This document shows, piece after piece, positions 18,145 through 27,372 of a stretch of DNA of 64,000 bases. Made by a program: the position numbers and the translations under genes. The stretch's first letter is position 1. Each line of letters begins with the position of its first letter. The stretch lies in contig JAOSKU010000001.1 of NCBI GenBank assembly GCA_027493445.1, positions 3,797,845 to 3,861,844 of the forward strand, read 5' to 3'. The stretch is from Thermoleophilia bacterium. GTDB lineage: Bacteria > Actinomycetota > Thermoleophilia > RBG-16-64-13. The notes under the pieces are model-generated. The model was not told the DNA's origin and made no database searches. It saw nothing but the letters and a program-made list of their open reading frames with translations.

Positions 18145-18873
18145 ATGAACGGGAGCGGATTACGGCCCTGTCTCGCGGAACTGTTAGGCACCTTCGTCCT
18201 GGTTATCGCAGGCGGCGGTGCCATTGCCGCTCACGAACTGCGGGGAGTGCCCGACCATACCGGGGTGGCGCTGACCTTCGGTTTGGCGGTCGCCGCCATG
18301 ATCTACGCGCTGGGTCACCTCTCCGGCGCCCATATCAACCCGGCGGTGACGCTGGCCTTCGCCGCCAGCGGACGCTTTGCCTGGCGTCGGGTTCCGGGAT
18401 ACGTGGGGGCGCAGCTCATCGGCGCCGTAGCTGCGGCAGGGCTGCTCCGCCTGATCGTCGGGGGCCGGAGCGACCTGGGGACCACGCTGCCTTCGGTCTC
18501 GCTGCTGGCTGCCGTCCTACTCGAAGTCGTGCTTGCTCTGGTGCTCATGATGGTCATCACCGCGGTCGCGACCGACAGTCGGGCGATCGGCAAGGCGGCG
18601 GGGGCCGTCATTGGGGGCACGGTGAGCTTCGAGGCACTGTGGGCCGGGCCCTTCACCGGGGCCTCGATGAACCCGGCACGTTCCTTGGGGCCGGCGCTTG
18701 TCTCGGGTCACCTCGAGCACCTCTGGATCTACCTTGTCGCACCCGTGGTAGGCGCGCTGCTGGGAGCTCTGCTCTACGCTCTCCTGGTCGGACCCAGCAG
18801 GCCGTTGAAGGATGACGCTTCGCCGCCGGGGTGCGCTGGGCACGCGCAAGGCCAGAGCTCGTTTCGTAAATGA
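18145..18873 (+). CDS. aquaporin / glycerol facilitator family channel
   Basis: A 242-residue MIP-family channel with six transmembrane segments and both pore motifs: SGAHINPAVTLAF and TGASMNPARSLGPALV. The selectivity filter cannot be settled by eye, so water, glycerol or metalloid transport are all possible. The ATG at 18145 follows GGGGGG. The last ~25 residues (from about SRPLKDDASPPGCAG) are encoded by an invading repeat element, so the native C-terminus has been replaced. A palindromic operator lies upstream and a PadR gene converges from downstream. Confidence 0.88.
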   Translation: MNGSGLRPCLAELLGTFVLVIAGGGAIAAHELRGVPDHTGVALTFGLAVAAMIYALGHLSGAHINPAVTLAFAASGRFAWRRVPGYVGAQLIGAVAAAGLLRLIVGGRSDLGTTLPSVSLLAAVLLEVVLALVLMMVITAVATDSRAIGKAAGAVIGGTVSFEALWAGPFTGASMNPARSLGPALVSGHLEHLWIYLVAPVVGALLGALLYALLVGPSRPLKDDASPPGCAGHAQGQSSFRK

Positions 18874-19125
18874 CGCTTCGCGGTCAGGCTGCAATGGGCG
18901 CGGGCGAGGCAAGGACGCAGGGAGCGGGCGTAGCAGAGCTACGGACGTGACCGAGGACGCCGCATCGTGCCGGCCAGTGCGGCCGCGACCGCCAAGGCTT
19001 CGTTGTGAAACGAGCTCCCCGGACGCAGGGTGCGCTCGTAGCGGCGCTACGAGCGCGACCGAGGACGAGGCATGGCGCCGCCCAGTGCTGCCCGGTGGCC
19101 GGGGCTTCGTTTTTCAACGGCCTCT
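18796..19125 (+). repeat. dispersed hairpin repeat R4 (class B), split by R5
   Basis: The left part (18796-18854) starts AGCAGGCCGTTGA. The right part (19018-19125) ends TTTTTCAACGGCC. Joined, they equal the ~165-bp intact copy at 42243-42407. The 163-bp R5 element sits between them, so R5 inserted into R4. Confidence 0.85.
18855..19017 (+). repeat. dispersed hairpin repeat R5 (class A), nested in R4
   Basis: A complete 163-bp copy with ends GAGCTCGTTTC and GAAACGAGCTC and a central CGTAGC-AGA-GCTACG stem. It interrupts R4 near its AAGGACG motif. Confidence 0.85.
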
Positions 19126-19269
19126 CAGGGTCGCCGCCAGCCCCGAGCAGCGGGTCGAGGTCGGGCCTGAAGAATCGTCGCCCCTGCAAGGAGTCCCCAG
19201 CAGCATCCTTGCGCCGCGGTCGGGCCGGGTGGTGCGCTCGGCAGGACTCGCCCGGCGGAAGAAGGTCGG

Positions 19270-19764
19270 CTAACCCCTGTCGGAGCGCTGCGTCTCGCAG
19301 AGATGCGCATACTGCTCGAGGAAGTGCTCCACTGCGTCGCGATGCCCGCGAAGGGTCTCGACCCAGCGTTCGAGGCAGCGGTCACCCAGGTTGGTGAGGG
19401 TGTAAAGGCGTCGGGCCGGGCCGCCGCCCTCGGTGTCCCAGACCGAGGTCACGAGTTTGAAGCGCTCCATGCGCCTGAGCGTGCGATAGACACCGGCCAT
19501 GTCCGGACCGGTCTCACCCCCGAGGGGCATGGACCGTAAGCGGTCGGCGATGTCGTACCCGCTGATCTTCCCGGCCTCTGCTATGGCGAGCAGGGCGGCA
19601 GGCGAGGTGAACTTGCCGAGGTTGCGCCCCGTGCAGGAACAATCGCTCAGATCACACGTCTCGCCGGCCGGGGGGCCGTCTAAAGGGATGCGGTCAGCCT
19701 CGGCCCTGGGGGTCGCGTCGCGGGCTGCGGAGCTCGCATCGTTCGCGGGGGTCTCGTCGCGCAT
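19270..19764 (-). CDS. PadR-type regulator with Cys-rich N-terminus
   Basis: A 164-residue protein. After ~35 polar residues comes a cysteine cluster, CDLSDCSCTGRNLGKF, then a PadR-like winged helix: LLAIAEAGKISGYDIADRLR, TGPDMAGVYRTLRRMERFKL and VTSVWDTEGGGPARRLYTLT. A C-terminal helix follows for dimerisation. The cysteines could sense metal or redox state. It converges on the aquaporin, whose upstream palindrome is a possible target; that link is inference. Confidence 0.75.
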   Translation of the reverse strand: MRDETPANDASSAARDATPRAEADRIPLDGPPAGETCDLSDCSCTGRNLGKFTSPAALLAIAEAGKISGYDIADRLRSMPLGGETGPDMAGVYRTLRRMERFKLVTSVWDTEGGGPARRLYTLTNLGDRCLERWVETLRGHRDAVEHFLEQYAHLCETQRSDRG

Positions 19765-19995
19765 CGGGCGCCTCCTGAATGTACCGTCCTCATCTTACCG
19801 CAGCTCCGGGCACGGAGACGTCCACCTCCTGGTGGAACCTCAGTCCCCGCCGCAACCCTCCGTTCCGAGCCACGGAGCGTCTCGAGCGCCGCCGGGTGGC
19901 TGCAGGGCCTGATCGGTGCTATAGTGCAGAGATTGGTTGGTCGGCCAGTTAACAAACACGTCCTCAACGGGCGGCGAAGCATCCCGGGGTGATCC
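19765..19995. other. intergenic stretch
   Basis: No domain-bearing frame is visible. The region leads into the FAD-subunit remnant. Confidence 0.4.
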
Positions 19996-20200
19996 GTGTA
20001 TCTGCCTGAATTGGAGCATTACGCTTCCTGTACCCCTCAGGAGGCCTGCGATCTCCTTGGAGACCTCGGTCCCCGCGCCAAAGATGTGGGCAACGGGGAT
20101 CGTCATCGGCGCTCCGGCCACGCACAACGATCTGCGGCGCCCTGGCATCCCCTCCGCCGACCTGCCGCTCGGCGGACTCTTTTCTCATCACCGAAAGTAA
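19996..20200 (+). pseudogene. N-terminal fragment of a HcrB/CoxM-type FAD subunit
   Basis: The frame begins YLPELEHYASCTPQEACDLL then GDLGPRAK, the N-terminus typical of molybdenum-hydroxylase FAD subunits, including 4-hydroxybenzoyl-CoA reductase beta. A shifted frame then gives IVIGAPATHNDL, the next conserved block, so internal sequence is lost. It lies 36 bp before bamB. An aromatic-degradation ancestry is plausible but not proven. Confidence 0.5.
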
Positions 20201-20235
20201 TGTTTGCGATTCACGTAATCTAGAAGGGGAAAAGG

Positions 20236-22191
20236 ATGAGGTACGCAGAGACAGGGTTCAATCTAGAGATCGATCTATCTCGGGGAAGCATCGAGAGAGT
20301 GGAAACCGACCCAAGATTGACCCCGCTTCATCTGGGTGGCCAGGGTACCGCCGCAAAGATATTGTGGGACAGGGTTCCTCCCGAGCTCGACCCCTTCTCG
20401 CCCGACAACCTCCTCATATTCAGCACCGGCCTTCTCCACGGCACGCCGGTTCCCGGCGCCAACCGGACGGCCGTCAACACCTTCTCTCCCCAGACGAACT
20501 TCTATTCGCATTCCCTTTTCGGTGGGTTCTTTGGACCGGAGCTGAAGCATGCCGGCTATGACAAGATCATCATCCGGGGCAAGTCCTCCGATCTGGTCTA
20601 TCTGTGGATCCACGACGACAAGGTCGAGATACGCGATGCCACCCACCTCCGGGGTAAAGGCGCCATTGAGACCGGAGCGCTCATCAAGGAGGAGCTCAAG
20701 GAACCCGAGGCCCAAGTGGCGGCCATCGGCCTGGCCGGCGAGAACCGGGTCTACATGTCCACCATCGAGCACTCCAACTCCAGCGCCTCTCGCGGGGTCG
20801 GCGTCATTATGGGGGACAAGAAGCTGAAGGCGATCGCTGTCCGGGGGACGAAAGACATCAACGTCGCCCGGCCGGCTGAGCTCTTCGAGATCTGCGATCG
20901 CCAGTATCGGGAGATCTACGACAACCCGAACTGTGGGTGCGTCTTCCGGCACGAGGACGATGAGTCGTGGCACATCAACAACTTCGCCTGGGGGAACGCG
21001 CGCGAGCGAAGAAAGGGTATGTGGACCCAGGAGCGCGAGGCGGAGTGGGCGGCCACGACCCGTAAGTACACGGTCCGCTGGACGAGCTGCTACAACTGCC
21101 CCAAGGATTGCCATATCTCCATCGCCTACCCGGGACGGCAGAGGTATCAGCTGAAGTGCTACAGCAAGCTCACCTATTCGATGGCGGCCTACGAGGAGCT
21201 CGACTTCAACTACAGCATCCTCGGGCTCACCCAGGAGTACGGCCTCGACGGTTTCACCACGCCGCAGCTCCTGGCCTTCGCCGTCGAGCTCTACGAGGCC
21301 GGCATCCTCACCGACCAGGACATGCCGGGATTCCCGGCCACCACCGCGGAGAGGTTTTTCTGGCTGGTCGAGAAGATCGCGAGGCGGGAGGGCATCGGCG
21401 ATGTCCTGGCCAACGGGGTCTATTGGGCCGCCCGCCAGATCGGGAAGGGCGCGGAAGAGTTCGACCACAACACCATGAAGAAGTTCGAGCAGGTGCCCCT
21501 CAAGCTGAGCATGGTCAACTTCCCGTACTTTCTCATGTACGCCACGGGCGAGAAGATGAACATCACCCAGATCGAGGGGTCCTACCCTCAGGTGCCCATC
21601 GCCGATAGGGAAGAGCGCGAGGAGTTCGTCGCCGGGTGGGAGGCAGCGCCGGAAAGGTTCAAGAGGTGGTTCCTGGACTGGGAGCCGCGGGAGCACCAAT
21701 CCATCGAGGCGTCCGTCAACATCGCCGACTGGAACGAGACCATGCACTACATCGACGACACCATCGGCACGTGCGCCTTCCTTTCGTCCTTCAGGGGCCA
21801 GTTCGGCGGCCGGCCTCCCTATCACATCTACAATCTTCCGCAGTTCGTCTCGTGCGCCACCGGGATGGAGCTCGATGACTCCGATCTCTGGAAGATTGCT
21901 GCCCGGAACCGGAATCTCATCCGGGCCCTGAATATCAGAAGGGGCCTACGCAGGAGTGACGAGAAACCTCCCGAGGACCACTGGAAGAAGAGAGACCCGG
22001 AGATGGAACAGAAGATGCTGGATGCGTACTACGAGTTCAAAGGCTGGAACAGCGAGGGGATCCCCACCAGGAAGACGTTAGAAGCCCTCAGCTTGGAGTA
22101 CGTGGCCGACGACTTCGAGCAGCGGGGCATCCTGCCCGAGGGTGAAGGGACTCCTCTGCAGGAAGCCGTGCAGCGCGCAGGGAATCGGTAG
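20236..22191 (+). CDS. bamB: BamB-like tungsten benzoyl-CoA reductase catalytic subunit (AOR family)
   Basis: A 651-residue aldehyde:ferredoxin oxidoreductase-family protein, the length of BamB. In that enzyme a tungsten bis-pterin site reduces benzoyl-CoA to the 1,5-dienoyl-CoA without ATP. The [4Fe-4S] ligands are C285, C288 and C292 (SCYNCPKDC) and C513 (IGTCAFLS). Cys308, in QLKCYSKLTY, lies where BamB has a tungsten-ligating cysteine. The assignment rests mainly on the complete set of bamC-I partners downstream. Other AOR paralogues (aldehyde oxidation) remain the alternative. The ATG at 20236 follows GAAGGGGAAAAGG, and bamC starts 14 bp after the stop. Confidence 0.8.
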   Translation: MRYAETGFNLEIDLSRGSIERVETDPRLTPLHLGGQGTAAKILWDRVPPELDPFSPDNLLIFSTGLLHGTPVPGANRTAVNTFSPQTNFYSHSLFGGFFGPELKHAGYDKIIIRGKSSDLVYLWIHDDKVEIRDATHLRGKGAIETGALIKEELKEPEAQVAAIGLAGENRVYMSTIEHSNSSASRGVGVIMGDKKLKAIAVRGTKDINVARPAELFEICDRQYREIYDNPNCGCVFRHEDDESWHINNFAWGNARERRKGMWTQEREAEWAATTRKYTVRWTSCYNCPKDCHISIAYPGRQRYQLKCYSKLTYSMAAYEELDFNYSILGLTQEYGLDGFTTPQLLAFAVELYEAGILTDQDMPGFPATTAERFFWLVEKIARREGIGDVLANGVYWAARQIGKGAEEFDHNTMKKFEQVPLKLSMVNFPYFLMYATGEKMNITQIEGSYPQVPIADREEREEFVAGWEAAPERFKRWFLDWEPREHQSIEASVNIADWNETMHYIDDTIGTCAFLSSFRGQFGGRPPYHIYNLPQFVSCATGMELDDSDLWKIAARNRNLIRALNIRRGLRRSDEKPPEDHWKKRDPEMEQKMLDAYYEFKGWNSEGIPTRKTLEALSLEYVADDFEQRGILPEGEGTPLQEAVQRAGNR

Positions 22192-22205
22192 GGGGTCTGG
22201 CAACC

Positions 22206-22754
22206 GTGAACGATCAGAAAGTGACCAAGAACGTCAAGGAGATCAAGGTCGACCTTGACAAGTGCATCGGCTGCCGTGCATGTGAGATCGCCTGCTCCGC
22301 CTTCCACTCCCGACCCAGGTTCGGCGCCACGAATCCGGCCCGCTCACGTATCCGGGTGGTGATCGATGAACTGAACGACGTGTACGTCCCTATACGCGCC
22401 GGCGACTACACGCCGGCCGAATGCACCGGCAGGCACAAGTACACGATCAACGGCAAGGAATACAACGAGTGCAGCTTTTGCGGGGTCTCCTGCCCGAGCC
22501 GGGACTACTTCAAGGAACCCGATTCCGGTCTCCCGCTCAAGTGCGACATGTGCGAAGAGGATCCGACTCTCTCCGAGCCTTGGTGCGTCCAGGTGTGCCG
22601 ATGCGACTGCCTGACCTACGTGGAAAGGGAAGAGCTCGTCGAGGCAGAGGACGAGCCGCGTGGGGAGATGGAGCTCGGGCTGGAATCATTGATGAACAAG
22701 TACGGGGTGGAGAAGGTACTGGACGCCGTTGCCCGCGTGTCGAGCAAGCGCTAG
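22206..22754 (+). CDS. bamC: BamC-like polyferredoxin electron-transfer subunit
   Basis: A 182-residue ferredoxin-type subunit. Cysteine clusters include CIGCRACEIAC (~residues 20-30), CSFCGVSC, CDMC and CVQVCRCDC, enough for about three [4Fe-4S] clusters. In the characterised complex BamC sits beside BamB and relays low-potential electrons to the tungsten site. The start is GTG at 22206. The TAG stop lies within the first bases of repeat R6, so the element abuts the gene exactly. Confidence 0.8.
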   Translation: MNDQKVTKNVKEIKVDLDKCIGCRACEIACSAFHSRPRFGATNPARSRIRVVIDELNDVYVPIRAGDYTPAECTGRHKYTINGKEYNECSFCGVSCPSRDYFKEPDSGLPLKCDMCEEDPTLSEPWCVQVCRCDCLTYVEREELVEAEDEPRGEMELGLESLMNKYGVEKVLDAVARVSSKR

Positions 22755-22918
22755 CAGGCTGTCGGGAAATGACGCTTCGCCACCGGAGTGCGCTGGGTAC
22801 GCGCCAGGCTAGGACCCAGGGAGCGCTCGTAGCAGCGCTACGGGCGCGAGTGAGGACAACGCATGGCGCCGCCCAGTGCGCTCCGGCGGCCGAGGTTTCT
22901 TTTTCCGACAGCCTCCTA
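22753..22918 (+). repeat. dispersed hairpin repeat R6 (class B) between bamC and bamD
   Basis: 166 bp with ends AGCAGGCTGTCGG and CCGACAGCCTCCT. Long imperfect self-complementarity (for example ACCGGAGTGCGCTGGG against CCCAGTGCGCTCCGG) predicts a strong hairpin within the operon transcript. Confidence 0.85.
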
Positions 22919-22972
22919 GCTCGAGGGGTAAGAACTCGTTCCAAGGCCACGTGGCAGGAATAGGAAGGGCCC

Positions 22973-24130
22973 ATGGAGACTGAGAACCTATCAGACTACG
23001 CAGAGATTCGTGAGCTCATAGACGAGAACGGTGGCGAAGCCTTCCCGCGGTGCTATCAGTGCGGGCTCTGCGACACCGTCTGTCCGTGGAACCTGGTGCG
23101 GCCGTTCAGCATGCGGAAGATCGTTCGCGAGGCGACCTTCGGCATGACCGAGATCGAAGAGGAGGAGATCTGGCGTTGCACCACATGCGGGCGGTGCCCC
23201 CAGAAGTGCCCCCGGGACGTCAAGCAGATCGAGTCCGGCGTGGCCCTGCGCAGGATCGCCACCGAGTTCAAGGTCTTCCCTGCGGCCGTTCAACCCGTGC
23301 GCACCGCGAGGGCCAGCCTCATGTCCGAAGGCAACCCCCTCGGCCAGAGCCGCCAGGACAGGGCGAAGTGGGCGGAAGGCCTCTCTGTGAAGCCGTTCAC
23401 CGAGGGGACCGAGATCCTGTACTTCGCCAGCTGTTACCTCAGCTACGATCCGAGGTTGACGCACGTGGCCAAGGCCACGGTGAAGCTGCTGAACCAGGCG
23501 GGCGTGGACTACGGCATCCTAGGCTCCAAGGACAGCTGCTGCGGCGAGAGCATCCGCAAGGCGGGCGACGAGGAAGTCTTCAAGCGTCTGGCCAAGGAGA
23601 ACATCAAAGCGTGGATCGACAACGGCGTGACCAAGATCCTCGTCTCCTCTCCCCACTGCTACCACACGTTCAAGAACGAGTACCCCGACTTCCGGGTGAG
23701 CTTCGAGGTGGTGCATATCTCCGAGTTCCTGCTGGACCTAGTCGAGCAGGGCAGGCTCGAGCTGAAGGGCGAGTACGCGAAGAGGGTCACCTATCACGAC
23801 CCCTGCTACTTGGGCCGGCACAACGGCATCTACGACGCGCCCCGCGAGCTGCTGAAGAAGGTGCCGGGCCTGGAGCTGAAGGAGATGCCCGATTCTCGGG
23901 TCGACAGCCTGTGCTGCGGAGGGGGAGGCGGCCGGATCTGGATGGAGACCCCGAAGGAGGAGCGGTTCTCGAACCTCCGCATGGGGCAGGCCGTTGGGGT
24001 GGGGGCCGAGGTACTGGCTACCGCCTGCCCGTACTGCATCACGATGTTCGAGGAGAGCAGGTTGAGCCTGGAGCAGAGCAGCGCCCCGGTCATCAAGGAC
24101 ATCACCGAGATCATCGGCGAAGTCATCTAG
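22973..24130 (+). CDS. bamD: BamD-like HdrD/HdrBC-type iron-sulfur subunit
   Basis: A 385-residue protein of the heterodisulfide-reductase D type. Two [4Fe-4S] ferredoxin motifs lie at residues 27-37 (CYQCGLCDTVC) and 69-79 (CTTCGRCPQKC). Two CCG domains follow, with SCCGES near residue 180 and LCCGGGGG near 310. In the Bam complex this subunit links BamE to BamBC. The ATG at 22973 has AGGAAGG upstream. bamE begins 23 bp after the stop. Confidence 0.85.
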   Translation: METENLSDYAEIRELIDENGGEAFPRCYQCGLCDTVCPWNLVRPFSMRKIVREATFGMTEIEEEEIWRCTTCGRCPQKCPRDVKQIESGVALRRIATEFKVFPAAVQPVRTARASLMSEGNPLGQSRQDRAKWAEGLSVKPFTEGTEILYFASCYLSYDPRLTHVAKATVKLLNQAGVDYGILGSKDSCCGESIRKAGDEEVFKRLAKENIKAWIDNGVTKILVSSPHCYHTFKNEYPDFRVSFEVVHISEFLLDLVEQGRLELKGEYAKRVTYHDPCYLGRHNGIYDAPRELLKKVPGLELKEMPDSRVDSLCCGGGGGRIWMETPKEERFSNLRMGQAVGVGAEVLATACPYCITMFEESRLSLEQSSAPVIKDITEIIGEVI

Positions 24131-24153
24131 ACGCCTGACGAGGACGTAGAGAC

Positions 24154-27100
24154 GTGGAAAAAGAAACAGCTCAAGTACAAGGCCTCATGCATCCGCCCGA
24201 CAGCGGCCTTGGCGATGTTATGGTCGTGGGCGCAGGCATCAGCGGTATCCAGGCGGCCCTCGACCTGGCCACGGCCGGCTTCAAGGTCTATCTAGTGGAG
24301 AAGGCGCCCACTGTCGGCGGCAAGATGGCCCAGCTCGACAAGACCTTCCCCACCAACGACTGCTCGATGTGCATCGAGTCGCCCAAGTTCATCGAGTGCG
24401 ACCGGCACCCCAACATCGAGATCATGACCTACACCGAGGTCGAAAAGGTGGAGGGAGAGGCGGGTGATTTCGACGTCACCCTGATCAAGAAGCCCCGCTA
24501 CGTCAAAGAGGACGTCTGCACCGGCTGCACCACCTGCGTGGAGTACTGCCCGGTGAATGTCCCCGACGAATACAACCAGAACCTCTCCGAGAACAAGGCC
24601 ATCCACATCTACTTCTCCCAAGCAGTGCCCCTGGTCACCTACGTGGACGAGGAGCGCTGCCTCTACCTCAAAGAGAAGAAGTGCAACATCTGCGTGGGGG
24701 TCTGCAAGAACAAGGCCATCGACCTGCATATGAAGCCGGAGAAGGTCAAGGTCAACGTGGGCGCCATCGTCCTGGCTCCCGGCTACGACGTGTTCGACCC
24801 GCGGGTGCGGGGCGACTACGGATACGGCCGGATGGAGAACGTGGTGACCAGCCTGGATTACGAGCGCATCCTCTGCGCCACCGGCCCCTATGAAGGCGAG
24901 ATCCGGCGGCCCTCCGACGAGAAGCACCCGCACAAGATCGCCTGGATCCACTGCGTGGGCTCCAGACAGGTCATCCCGGGCGGCAACACCTACTGTTCCG
25001 CCGTGTGCTGCTCGTACACCCAGAAGCAGGTGATCCTCTCCAAGGACCACGACGCCGACATGGAGGCCACCGTCTTCCACAACGACATCCGCTCGTACGG
25101 CAAGGACTTCGAGCGCTTCTATCAAAGAGCCGAGAACCTGCCCGGGGTGCGCTTCATCCGAAGCTACGTGTCCATCGGCAAGGAGATCCCCGAGACCAAG
25201 AACGTCACCATCAAGTACGCCACCGACGAGGAGGGCGTGAAGGAAGAGGAGTTCGACCTGGTGGTCCTCTCCGTGGGCTTGAAGCCTCCGGCCGGCGCTC
25301 AGGACCTGGCGACCACGTTCGGCATCGAGCTCGACGACTACGGGTTCTGCAAGAACGACCCCACCAACCCCATCAAGACCTCCCGCCCGGGGATCTTCCT
25401 GAGCGGGGCCTTCCAGGGGCCCATCGACATCCCCGAGTCGGTGGTGACCGCGAGCGGAGCCGGGTCTTTGAGCGGCGAGCTCCTCAACTACCGGCGGGGC
25501 AAGCTGGCGAGAGACCGGGTCTACCCGACCGAGCGGGACGTCACCGGGGAGGAGCCTCGGGTGGGGGTCTTCCTCTGCCACTGCGGGGCCAACATCGGCC
25601 GGGTGGTGGATATCCCCTCTGTGGTCGACTACTCCCTGGGCCTGGACAACGTGGTCCACGCCGAGGAGGGCCTCTTCATCTGCTCCACCGATGCCGCCCA
25701 GCAGATCTCGGAGACCATCCAGGAGAAGGGCCTGAACCGGGTGGTGGTGGCCGCCTGCACCCCGAGGACGCACGAGCCCCTGTTCCGGGACACCTTGCGG
25801 GAAGGCGGCATCAACCAGTACTTCTTCGACTTCGCGAACATCCGGGAGCACTGCTCCTGGGTCCACTCCCGGGAGAAAGAAGAGGCCACCAGCAAGGCCA
25901 AGGACATCGTGCGTATGTCGGTGGCCCGCTCGTGCCTGCTGGAGCCCTTGGACGAGTACGACCTGCCCGTCAACAAGGCCTGCCTGGTGGTAGGGGGCGG
26001 CCTGGCCGGCATGACCAGCTCGCTCAGCCTGGCCAACCAGGGCTTCGATGTCTACCTGGTGGAGAAGGAGCACGACCTCGGGGGCATGGCCCGGCGTCTC
26101 CACTACACTCTGGAAGGCCTCGACGTCCAGGCCTATCTCGGGGACCTCATCCGCCAGATCTACCAGCACCCTCAGGTACACGTGACCGCCGGCGCCACCA
26201 TCGTCGAGGTGGCGGGCTACGTGGGCAACTTCCAGACCACGGTGCTCTCCGAAGGCCGAACCAAGGAGATCAAACACGGCGCGGTCATCCTGGCCACCGG
26301 GGCCGAGGAGTACAGGCCGACCGAGTACCTCTACGGCGAGCACGACCGGGTGTTGACCCAGCTCGAGTTGGAGGAGCAGATCACCCAGGGAGAGGAGTGG
26401 CTCGGCGAGGCCGAGAGCCTGGTGATGATCCAGTGTGTCGGCTGCCGCCAAGAGGACCGCAACTACTGTGCCCGGATCTGCTGCAACCAAGCCATCAAGA
26501 ACGCTCTCAAGCTCAAAGAGACCAGCCCCGAGAGGGACATCTACGTCCTCTTCCGGGATATCCGGACCTATGGCTTCGCCGAGGACGCCTACCGGGAGGC
26601 GGCCAACAAGGGCGTCCGGTTCATCCGCTTCGAGCCCCAGGACAAGCCCCAGGTGGAGGCCGCCGGCGAGGGCCTTACCGTCACCGTGCCCGACCCCATC
26701 ATGGGCAAGCGCCTGGCCATCGAGGCGGACGCCGTGGTCCTCTCGGCCGCCGTCATCCCCTCCGCGAACCAGCAGGAAGTCGCCCGGCAGTTCAAGGTGT
26801 CCTTGAGCCCCGACGGCTTCTTCCAGGAAGCTCACGTGAAGCTGCGCCCGGTGGACTTCGCCGCTGACGGCGTCTTCCTCTGCGGGATCGCCCACTACCC
26901 CAAGCACATACGGGAGGCCGTCAGCCAAGCCTACGGCGCCGCGGGGCGGGCCGCCACCCTGCTCTCCCAGGACACGGTCACCGCCTCGGGGTCGGTGTGC
27001 GACGTGAGCGAGAGCAAGTGCATCGGGTGTGGCGCCTGCATCTCGGCCTGCACGTACGGCGCCATTCAGTTCTACGAGACGCGACACGGCAACAAGGTCA

Positions 27101-27246
27101 AGGTGAACCCCGTTCTCTGCAAGGGCGATGGCCTGTGCAACGCCAAGTGCCCGACGGGGGCCATCTACTTGAAGCACTACAACGACGATGAGGTGCTGGC
27201 GCAGATCGACGCGGCGGTGCCCGACTTGGAGAAGGTCAGCAGCTGA
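24154..27246 (+). CDS. bamE: BamE-like HdrA-type flavin/iron-sulfur subunit
   Basis: A 1030-residue protein containing two HdrA-like flavin modules. The first FAD loop is VVGAGISGIQAALDLA (~residue 24), followed by NDCSMCIESPKF and two cysteine clusters (CTGCTTCVEYC at ~122-132 and CNICVGVC at ~177-184). The second is VVGGGLAGMTSSLSLA (~residue 605). Near the C-terminus lie CIGCGACISAC and CKGDGLCNAKC. HdrA proteins can split electron pairs (flavin-based bifurcation), which is how the complex is thought to drive ring reduction. The start is GTG at 24154; an ATG at 24187 is possible. Confidence 0.85.
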   Translation: MEKETAQVQGLMHPPDSGLGDVMVVGAGISGIQAALDLATAGFKVYLVEKAPTVGGKMAQLDKTFPTNDCSMCIESPKFIECDRHPNIEIMTYTEVEKVEGEAGDFDVTLIKKPRYVKEDVCTGCTTCVEYCPVNVPDEYNQNLSENKAIHIYFSQAVPLVTYVDEERCLYLKEKKCNICVGVCKNKAIDLHMKPEKVKVNVGAIVLAPGYDVFDPRVRGDYGYGRMENVVTSLDYERILCATGPYEGEIRRPSDEKHPHKIAWIHCVGSRQVIPGGNTYCSAVCCSYTQKQVILSKDHDADMEATVFHNDIRSYGKDFERFYQRAENLPGVRFIRSYVSIGKEIPETKNVTIKYATDEEGVKEEEFDLVVLSVGLKPPAGAQDLATTFGIELDDYGFCKNDPTNPIKTSRPGIFLSGAFQGPIDIPESVVTASGAGSLSGELLNYRRGKLARDRVYPTERDVTGEEPRVGVFLCHCGANIGRVVDIPSVVDYSLGLDNVVHAEEGLFICSTDAAQQISETIQEKGLNRVVVAACTPRTHEPLFRDTLREGGINQYFFDFANIREHCSWVHSREKEEATSKAKDIVRMSVARSCLLEPLDEYDLPVNKACLVVGGGLAGMTSSLSLANQGFDVYLVEKEHDLGGMARRLHYTLEGLDVQAYLGDLIRQIYQHPQVHVTAGATIVEVAGYVGNFQTTVLSEGRTKEIKHGAVILATGAEEYRPTEYLYGEHDRVLTQLELEEQITQGEEWLGEAESLVMIQCVGCRQEDRNYCARICCNQAIKNALKLKETSPERDIYVLFRDIRTYGFAEDAYREAANKGVRFIRFEPQDKPQVEAAGEGLTVTVPDPIMGKRLAIEADAVVLSAAVIPSANQQEVARQFKVSLSPDGFFQEAHVKLRPVDFAADGVFLCGIAHYPKHIREAVSQAYGAAGRAATLLSQDTVTASGSVCDVSESKCIGCGACISACTYGAIQFYETRHGNKVKVNPVLCKGDGLCNAKCPTGAIYLKHYNDDEVLAQIDAAVPDLEKVSS

Positions 27247-27256
27247 TCGCGCGCAG

Positions 27257-27335
27257 GACTCGTTTCAGCATGACGTCCGGCCGTCTCGTCGCCCAGCGCG
27301 GCCGCGGCAGCCAAGGCTTCACTCTGAAACGGGTC
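27257..27335 (+). repeat. dispersed hairpin repeat R7, internally deleted
   Basis: A 79-bp copy keeping both class A ends (GACTCGTTTCAG and CTGAAACGGGTC) but lacking the central half. It lies between bamE and the first bamF. Confidence 0.75.
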
Positions 27336-27372
27336 TTTGTGGGTCTGACTGATTCGGGAGGTGAGACCACGG

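Noticed and set aside
20275-21825. A 516-codon open frame antisense to bamB
   Set aside because: Same shadow effect as above; no domain and no start signal.
24292-27177. A 961-codon open frame antisense to bamE
   Set aside because: It mirrors the codon bias of bamE, is rich in Val/Leu/Asp/His without any domain, and has no ribosome-binding site.
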